Assembly (NCBI GenBank): GCA_018881555.1
Contig: JACAXG010000169.1
Span: 314,201 to 378,200 of the forward strand
DNA from: Amblyornis subalaris
Lineage: Eukaryota > Chordata > Aves > Passeriformes > Ptilonorhynchidae
Reading direction: 5' to 3'
DNA: 64,000 nucleotides
Each line of letters starts with the position of its first letter. Position 1 is the stretch's first letter. Shown one piece after another: positions 57,301 through 64,000 of this stretch. Under the pieces are notes generated by a model that was not told the origin of the DNA, made no database searches, and worked only from the letters and a program-made list of their open reading frames with translations. Position numbers and translations under genes: made by a program.

Positions 57301-60300
57301 TTTCCGCAGCCTTCCAGGTTTCACTTACAGTGAACTCTCTAAAACCAAGGTGACAACAACAAGCTCAAGGAAAACACATTCCCTCCAGCACGGATTAGGC
57401 CAGTTTATCCCCACACCTGACTGTCACTCAGCCTCAGGAGCTGAGTTCATTCNAGCCCCACAAAACTTTGTTTAAATACTGATGTCAGGCTTAAGCCTTA
57501 GTTCTCCTTCCTAAAATTGGACAATTTCATTTCCTTATGTCTCAGTTAATTCTGTTTCTACCCAGCTGAAGAGGCCTCAGTTAAATCCCCTGTCTGGAGT
57601 AACCAAGGGGAATGCCAAGGCTGACCATCTGTGTACCCCTCCACAGCCCACTCTTGCCATCCCAGTCCTGCCGGGAGGGCACAGGCAGGGAACTGGTGGG
57701 ATGAAAAGCATAAATAAAAGGTATATGAGAACTCACAATGATATNTTGATAAACAGGAGAGGGACGTGGGCAGCTGGAGGCACTGTAAGGCAGGAGGAAA
57801 AACACACCAGAGCTGCGGAACCACAAACTCCCTCTGCTTGTACACCACCAGGGGTTTTTGGGGTCTTTCCTTTTGCTTTAATGAGCTGGGTTTAGTTTCT
57901 GCAGCCCTCCTCAGACCTTCCTCCTGAATCTAAAGGCTCATGCCCACAGCCTGCTTTTCCATTTGTACATGCAGACAGACTCATCAGGAAACCTATACAG
58001 GAAACAAGGTCACTAATAAAAAGAAAAACCCTTCAGCCCCGCCACAAACTGCTTTATCCAAATGCCACTAAATATTCACAAACTCAGAAAAATGCACTCA
58101 TAAACCCAGACTTAAATATTTCATGCGGTCCACACAGCTTGAAGCACAAGTGCAAGTCATGTCCAAGCAGACTGCACTCATTGAGTTCCAAGTATCCCTT
58201 TGAGAGACAAACTTTAGTCTGCCTGAACAGAAAGCAAAACTGAAATCAGTTTTACTCATCTTTTTGAGGCTTAAGCTTTCCAGCTGCAGAACATTTTTCC
58301 CCTGTTCGTGCCCTGATAAGATTAGCAAACCAGAAGTGACAGTATCTCTTGATTTGCAAGGGAAGAGCAGCCTCTCTCAGCACAACACATGATTTTTAAA
58401 TTAGCAAACAATGAATTCACTCTGAGGGACTTTCCATGTCCTGTCGGAAATAGCTCTGAGGGACTTTCCAGAGTGGGAGCGCTGAGCTGCTGAAGTACGT
58501 TACCCAGAGTGTAGCTACGGATGCAACTCTCCTGCACCAGGCAGCTCGCACTGCAGCCCTGAAGGCTGAGTTTAACATTAGCCCACAGTACCAAGAGGCT
58601 CTGGGCTAACACAGCCGTTCAACGCCAGCCCTCCTCAGCCACACACATNGCTCTGACAGCATGTGGGGACAGCCAGCCCTGATTAAACGCCACAGCTCTT
58701 TGGCAGGCAGCTGGGAGGAGATAACACGAGCCAGACCTTGCCTCCTCCCACCAGTTCCTAGGAAAGAACCAGCTTTTCCCAAGAGAGCACAAAACAACCT
58801 CCTCGCTTAGGCTGAATGCCACCAGAGCAGGCAGGAGAGGCGACTCAGGCCCCGAGAGGAAGCAGTCAGCACTGCTCCAAACCCCCACACCCTCTGTACC
58901 ATACAGTACTCCCCAAGACTCACAAAAACCAGGACAGTGGAGACTCACAACCCCTGGCAGAGCAGATGTGTGNCACAGACCCACAGCCCACACACTCCAG
59001 GGCCACACCTCTATCAAACATCCTTTGTCCCAACAAACACTTGAGAAGATCAGGTGGAGAGTAAAAACAAGGCCAAGCCTCATCCATTCAGGAGCTCTTC
59101 ATCAGCTGTGTGTAACATTCTGGGGCATCACACAATCCTGCAGCCCTGCAAGAAGTGAGTCTGATCCCAGGACAGCTCACTGCCCTTCTGAACTTCCAGT
59201 GGAAGCTCTGGCTGGACTCAAGCACTCAAACACTTGTCAGAATGCATAGGGAGGACCTTTGGCAGCTGATGATTTTTGCTGAGCTCTGCAAGAATGCAGT
59301 AAGACTTTTTAAAACCAGCTGAAAAAGTTCAGCAGAGCCCATCAGCCACAGCACAATCAGCACTGGAAGCTGCTGACAGATATAATTTGGTTTAGTCTAA
59401 TGGAGATGAGCTCACTATAATCACTGCAGAGGACATCGGACTTCTGGGCACCAGCAGAAATTAAAGCATGGAGCAAAAAATCCACAGACACCACCAGCAC
59501 AGCCTGAACCTGAAACTTAAGTACCAAGGTACCCTACTCCCTGAAATGCAAGCCCCCAACTGTCTGTGCTGTAGCAGCGTTAAACTTCTCACCTGTCATT
59601 TCTTCAGTCCCACATCCATACCACGAGCCTCTCACAGATCTACAAATGGGGGTTCACAGCAGCAGAACCATTTACCATCGACATCCTCATCTCTTGGACT
59701 GAACTTTGAGCACACAGCAGAAGGCTCAGACATCAGGACAAGGAAGCAGAGCAGCAGAAGCATCTCTCTGCTAACAGGCTCAACAGCCTGGGCAGAAAGT
59801 TCAGGCCTGATGCACAGCTGTTGGTTCTTCCTTCCACCTTGCAATGGCATCACCAAGAGAATCCCAACGTTAGCCTGGACAGACCGAGGTTAAACCTGTT
59901 CCTGACACATCTCAGTTACTACCAAAGCTCTGCAAACCTCGAGGACATGATCCTTATCTGGAGGAAGTGTTAGAGGGAAATAAAATGTATTCCTCTTATC
60001 TCAGGCCCTGCTTGTGGTGATTCTGCCATTCCAAGAGGGATGATAAAACTGTCCTTCGGAAGCAACAAAGCTTCACANACATTCACATGCTATGGACCAA
60101 CTGCCCACAGCCACAACTGAAAACTGGATTAAAAAACTGGTGGGCTCCTCAAGGAGAGCAGAGGTGGAAAAACTATCCTGTCCAGCCGGCTTGTGACCCA
60201 GAACAGCTTGGGGTGATGGGTGACCAGCCAGTACCCAACACCCAGTCCAACTGCCCTGGAAGCTCTGGGGACAGCTGATTTGGGATCATGGCCAGGTCAC

Positions 60301-61995
60301 CTTCCCTGAGCTGATGGGTTTGAAGGAATTTTAGGTTCACAAGGCAGACAAATTCACAACCATTTCATGGTACAGCAGTTTCTTTACAGTCTTGTATAGC
60401 AGAAAAGAGCTGGAGATAGAGCAGGTGGTTCCCACCATAGAAGGGNCATGCTCACAAAGCAAATCCCTGTGATTCCAAGCAAGCCTGAAATGGTCTCAGT
60501 CCAGCCTGTGCTCTCAGCAGGGCANACAAACCCTCACTCAGGGAATCTCTCCAGCTGACAGTGAAGTCCAGGAATTTGACAGCTCTCCCCCACTGTCAGT
60601 GGGCACAGACAACCCCCCTGAGCCTTCCCCAAACACAGAGTAAAGAAGGATGCAGATGTGTCAAGCCTCGCTTTGGCCTGTACCTCGTACTCTTTGATGG
60701 TCCCCTTCCAGGTGCAGCCACTGTTGATGCAGACAGCAGGCAGACTCTCCACCTCCCGCCGGGCCGCATTGTCCGGGAAAGCCTCAAATGGAAAAAACAA
60801 GCAAACCACAAATATTACTGAGGGGTTGCAGTTTTGATCAGGACTTCTAATTCTTTCTGAAGTCTCCTCCCAAGCCAGTTGCCCCATCAACCCTCAGAGG
60901 TGTGTTAATCGCAACCAGATCACTCTGACAGCTTTAAGTAGGGCACAACTACACACACGTGACCTGGATTTCAGCACTGGGGAGTCAGTGCTGAAANTGC
61001 CCTTCTCACTACTGAAGCAAAGGGTTCCTAAGAATAAGGGGTTCTCAGAGCTTGTGTTTTAAACAAAAAATGCAACTGGTATTACTGACACCAGTGATCT
61101 GTTGATTTTTTTTAATGCATTTTTCCTTACCGAGCTTGTTTCCAAAATAGAAATTCCTTCTTCATATATTCCTTCCTGGATACAGCTGGCACACTTTTGA
61201 GGTCCAGCACTATCAGACAGAAATATAAGCATCAAACACAACAAAAAGAAATTGATTTATGATTTAACAATAAAGTGATTTCTGGCAACTTTACGTAATT
61301 AAAGTGTTTCCTTATTTTTAGAACAACACATTGAGCCTTTGCTCATGTGTATTTTTGATGCCTATTTCTAATTTTTTTTCTTCTCCCAATTAACCATTTT
61401 ATTAAGCTTTCCTCACTCCAAGGTAGGAGTGAGACAGAACACAAGGTAATTTCTCTGGAAGCCAGCTTGTGCTTAAATGTCTCCCATTTTGACACAACAA
61501 CCAAATGATGACTTTTAGGAGCATTCCGTAGCTGTGATGAAGACTGAAGGAGATGGGTGATAGACTTGAACTGCCTCCTGAATGGCAAAAACAACCCAGG
61601 GGATTCTGGAAGAAGAGAACTTTGAAGCAACACTAAAGGCAAGTCAGAGATTACACATTCCCTTAGAGATGAGGTGATGCTGAACCTCACTGATTGAACA
61701 CAGCTCCCTTCCCGAGAAGGTCCTGAAAATGAAACTTTTCTCTCCTTTTTTCCTTGAAAATGCCTTCTCAAGCATTTTGTCTTCACACTGAAGGCACAAG
61801 CAGTTACCTGATGATTTTCTTCAGGCAGTAGGAACAGTAGCGATGGCCGCACTGTGCCTGGAATGGGCGCCTCAGGATGTTCTTGCAATCAGAGCAGAGG
61901 TATTTGACCTCCAGTTTAGTTCCCAGGATCTCCTTTGCAAATCCAGGCTGGTTTAGATCCAAAGAACCAGGCGGAGAAGAGTTTGCTGCTGCCAT
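42386..61995 (-). CDS. TRAF2: TNF receptor-associated factor 2 (one zinc-finger exon not found)
   Basis: Cytoplasmic adaptor and RING protein recruiting cIAP1/2 to TNF-receptor complexes, activating NF-kB and JNK. Coding exons found: 61995-61808, 61209-61131, 60782-60684, 50609-50538, 49001-48927, 47996-47637, 46706-46529, 43442-43294, 42604-42386; they join in frame to 472 residues. RING cysteines/histidine: C34, C37, C49, H51, C54, C57, C69, C72. The coiled coil includes [16 protein letters not shown], the cIAP-binding part. The TRAF-C domain retains the R-x-Y-x-x-x-D residues in [10 protein letters not shown] and the TSSSFQRP serines, both used for receptor-peptide binding. The exon expected between 60684 and 50609 (human residues about 123-175, starting SCHEG) was not recognised. 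The exon at 47996-47637 is longer than in human, with a serine-rich insertion. One N at 50601 is at a third codon position. Confidence 0.93.
46338..46480 (-). mobile_element. CR1 LINE fragment in TRAF2 intron
   Basis: Reverse-orientation CR1 3' piece: 'gatcacctagtccaacccct', 'ggcagggacacattccatta', 'ccaatccaacctggccttgg'. It ends about 50 bases from the exon at 46529-46706. Confidence 0.8.
48415..48690 (-). mobile_element. CR1 LINE fragment in TRAF2 intron
   Basis: Reverse-orientation CR1 3' end: 'agaatcacagacttgcttgg', 'gatggggcagccacaggttc', 'gagaatttcttcccgagatc'. Confidence 0.9.
52995..53400 (-). mobile_element. CR1 LINE fragment in TRAF2 intron
   Basis: Reverse-orientation CR1 3' end: 'cacagaatcacagaccggtt', 'gatggggcagccacagctcc', 'gaagaatttcctcttaacat'. 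Confidence 0.88.
53660..54025 (+). mobile_element. CR1 LINE fragment, sense on plus
   Basis: Forward-orientation CR1 3' end: 'aggaggctgaggggagatct', 'ggttcttcccccagagggtg', 'ggaccaggagttggactg'-like text and a terminal 'attctgtggttctatga', the characteristic CR1 tail. Opposite strand to TRAF2. Confidence 0.85.
55480..55705 (+). mobile_element. CR1 LINE fragment, sense on plus
   Basis: Forward-orientation CR1 3' end: 'ggacaggctgcccagagagg', 'gtggagtctgcctcactgga', 'ttgggcccgatgagctgctg', ending 'tgctgtggttctgtgac'. Confidence 0.85.
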
Positions 61996-62704
61996 GTGAA
62001 CGAAAAGTTCTGGCTGTATCTCTAGAGACTGAAAATAAAAGTATTTTCCCAATTTGATTATAATTGCATGGGGGTAATTTTTCATATAAACTGTGTTACA
62101 GCATATTAGACTGTCCCCCAACACAGGTAAACACACTGATGTAAACCACACCACAAGCCTGCCTTCACCTCCCAAACACGGGAGGAAACTTGAATTTTAG
62201 AACTAAATCCAGAGCACAGAGACAGGGTGGACAGACCTAATAAAAACCCCCTGTCTGAGTTGACTGAAATGCAGCCTGTTTAGAGAAATCAAGGCTTCTT
62301 GTTCCAAACAAGGTAAAAAACTGTCTTAAAGCTGATGAGGAATGAATATACTAAAGGTCTCAGTTCATCAAAAGTCTGTCAGTGGCCACAGCCCACCAAG
62401 GCTTGCTCTCACACCTGTCAGCTGGCAGAAAGGACCAAAATTCCGCCCAGATGCAGCTGGTCCCAGAGGTTCCTGGGTGGAAGCTGGGCCCACAGTGGAG
62501 CCCAGATTTAGTGGTGATGCCCAAGCGGGCACAGAGGGCTCTCCAGAGGGATGGAAAATGAGGACGTGAGAGGCATGAGGAAATTGGAAAGGAGGAAAAG
62601 AATAAAATGCTTTTGTTTTGACTGCTTATGATGATCTAAAGGTGCATCTCACACCTTCATTCCCAGTGACTACATCCCGCAGCTACCTAAAACACCTACG
62701 GGAG

Positions 62705-63110
62705 CACATCCACGGAATCCCAGAATGGTTTGGCTTGGAAGAGACCTTAAAGCTCATCTCATTTCACCCTCCTGCCATGGGCAGGGAAACCTTCCAGTAG
62801 ACCAAGGTGCTCCAAGCCCCGTCCTTGAACACTTTCAGGGATGGGGCAGCCACAGCTTCTCTGGGCAACCTGTGCCAGGGCCTCACCACCCTCACGGGGA
62901 ACAATTCCTTCCCAATAGTCCATCTAACTCTGCCCTCTCGCAGTGGGAAGCCATTCCCCCTTGTCCTGTCACTCCATGTCCTTGTCCAAAATCCCTCTCC
63001 AGCTCTCTTGGAGCGCCTTTAGGCACTGGAAGGGGCTCCAAGGTCTCTCCGGAGCCTTCTCTTCTCCAGCTGAACACCCTCAGCCTGTCTCTGAGGGGAA
63101 CCCCCACCAG
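62705..63110 (-). mobile_element. CR1 LINE fragment in TRAF2 intron 1
   Basis: Reverse-orientation CR1 3' end: 'acggaatcccagaatggttt', 'ggatggggcagccacagctt', 'tgtcctgtcactccatgtcc'. It reaches to within about 150 bases of the TRAF2 first exon. Confidence 0.92.
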
Positions 63111-63263
63111 CGGAGACACCGCGACCCGGAGAAGAGCCCAGGGCTGTCCCGCTGACCCCGTGTGGCCCAGGCTGCTGCCCGCGGCCAGGAGCGGTCTCTG
63201 CCAGGCCGGGCTCCCGGCGGAGCGAGGCCCGNCCCCGCCACTCCCGGAGGGCCCCGCACTCAC

Positions 63264-63420
63264 CGGCCCTCGCTCCGCGCCCGTACCGGAAGCGCCGCCA
63301 GGCCCCGCCCCCGGACACGTGTAGTGAGCCCAGGCCCCGCCCCCGACCGCTAGCACCAGGCCCCGCCCACGGCGCCAGGCCCCGCCCACGGCAACGGCCC
63401 CGCCCACGGCATTCCTAGCA
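63264..63420 (-). promoter_or_regulatory. TRAF2: TRAF2 non-coding exon 1 and GC-box promoter
   Basis: On the minus strand a donor (gccg|gtgagt) at 63263 ends a likely untranslated first exon; the next exon starts at 62028 after the acceptor 'attttcag' and contains the ATG at 61995. Upstream are five copies of ggccccgccc (63301, 63333, 63359, 63378, 63396) and an E-box cacgtg (63316-63321). The surrounding sequence is a CpG island without TATA box. Confidence 0.65.
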
Positions 63421-63920
63421 CACCATCACCCATCCCAGCACCCCCACATCCCCACGCCGCCACCCCCAGCATACCCAGCACACTATCACACATCCCAGCA
63501 CCCCCAACACCCCCACACCAATCCCTGTCACCCCGCCAAGACCCCACTGTCGCACTCAGTTATGCCCCCTGCCACCCCCACTGTCACCCCGGCAGTCACC
63601 CCCCAGTGTCACCTCCCCTCAGCACCTCAGTTACCCATCACCCTATCTGCTGTCACTTCTACCCCAGCAGCACTCCTCNCTGACCCCATACTATTCCCTG
63701 CCACAACCCTGCCTCAGGCCACCCCGGGGACTCCCTCACGTGCCCCCAGGACCCCGCATCTACCCCCTGGGTCCCCTCATCCATCCCCTGAGCCCCCTTC
63801 ATCCACCTTCCGGGCCGCCTCGTCCACCCCTGGGATCCCTCATGCACCTCCAGGACCCCACATCCACCCCCTCGGTCCCCTCATCCATCCCCTGGGACCC
63901 ACTCATGCACCCCCTGCACC
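63421..63920. repeat. C-rich imperfect minisatellites at the window end
   Basis: 63421-63530 repeats elements such as 'cacccatcccagcaccccca'. 63720-63915 repeats a roughly 35-40 bp unit around 'cccctcatccatcccctggg'. No gene is seen from 63420 to the end. Confidence 0.7.
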
Positions 63921-64000
63921 TGCTGGAAGGGGACCCAGGGGGACGGTGGTGCCCAGCCTGGGGCCACCTTGACCCAACCGGAGTCCCACCGGGGGACAGT

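Larger units (their letters stand above)
50610..60683 (-). other. Large TRAF2 intron interval lacking the expected zinc-finger exon
   Basis: Contains three CR1 fragments and no exon I could match to TRAF2. The flanking exons end and begin in phase 0, so the reading frame stays open across the interval with or without the missing exon. The plus-strand and minus-strand frames here lack the C-x2-C and ECP patterns expected of TRAF zinc fingers. Confidence 0.5.

Noticed and set aside
58110..58230. Cysteine-bearing minus-strand frame considered as the missing TRAF2 zinc-finger exon
   Set aside because: An acceptor-like ttctgttcag precedes it, but the cysteine spacing does not fit TRAF zinc fingers and no donor ends it in phase 0.
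58322..58612. Minus-strand frame with several cysteines, also tested as the missing TRAF2 exon
   Set aside because: It lacks ECP and C-x2-C patterns and any similarity to TRAF2; the cysteines look coincidental.

Overview
The window is GC-rich vertebrate DNA from a bird. The evidence is intron-containing genes with GT-AG splice sites, CR1 LINE fragments (the dominant avian repeat), and a solo retroviral LTR of a type common in songbird genomes. The gene order matches the avian counterpart of human 9q34.3. A neoavian, probably passerine, source is inferred. Scattered single N bases look like unresolved heterozygous sites.

Layout. 1-7.1 kb is intergenic and repeat-bearing: an ERVL-like LTR at 3060-4004, a diverged repeat pair on either side of it, and one CR1. 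7.1-24.0 kb holds four lipocalin genes, all on the minus strand: an Ex-FABP-like siderocalin (7882-10523), an LCN15-like gene (11937-14299), lipocalin-type prostaglandin D synthase PTGDS (15659-17778) and complement C8 gamma chain C8G (20658-24011). Exon models were assembled by eye from splice sites, reading phase and protein similarity, and every exon-exon phase closes. 24.0-24.9 kb is a CpG-rich, head-to-head promoter region between C8G and FBXW5. It carries a perfect 7 x 12-bp minisatellite. FBXW5 follows on the plus strand (24941-36852, eight coding exons). TRAF2 is on the minus strand (42386-61995) with its non-coding first exon and GC-box promoter at about 63.26-63.42 kb. The window ends in minisatellite DNA.

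Functions. The lipocalins are secreted: an antibacterial iron-siderophore binder, a small-molecule carrier of unknown ligand, the PGD2-forming enzyme, and a membrane-attack-complex subunit. FBXW5 is a ubiquitin-ligase substrate receptor. TRAF2 is a TNF-receptor signalling adaptor. TRAF2, FBXW5, C8G and the lipocalins are neighbours in human too, so this is conserved synteny and not an operon or a new system. The points most worth checking are one TRAF2 zinc-finger exon I could not find, a poly(G) run touching the Ex-FABP TATA region, stop codons that double as splice donors, and the N bases falling at third codon positions.
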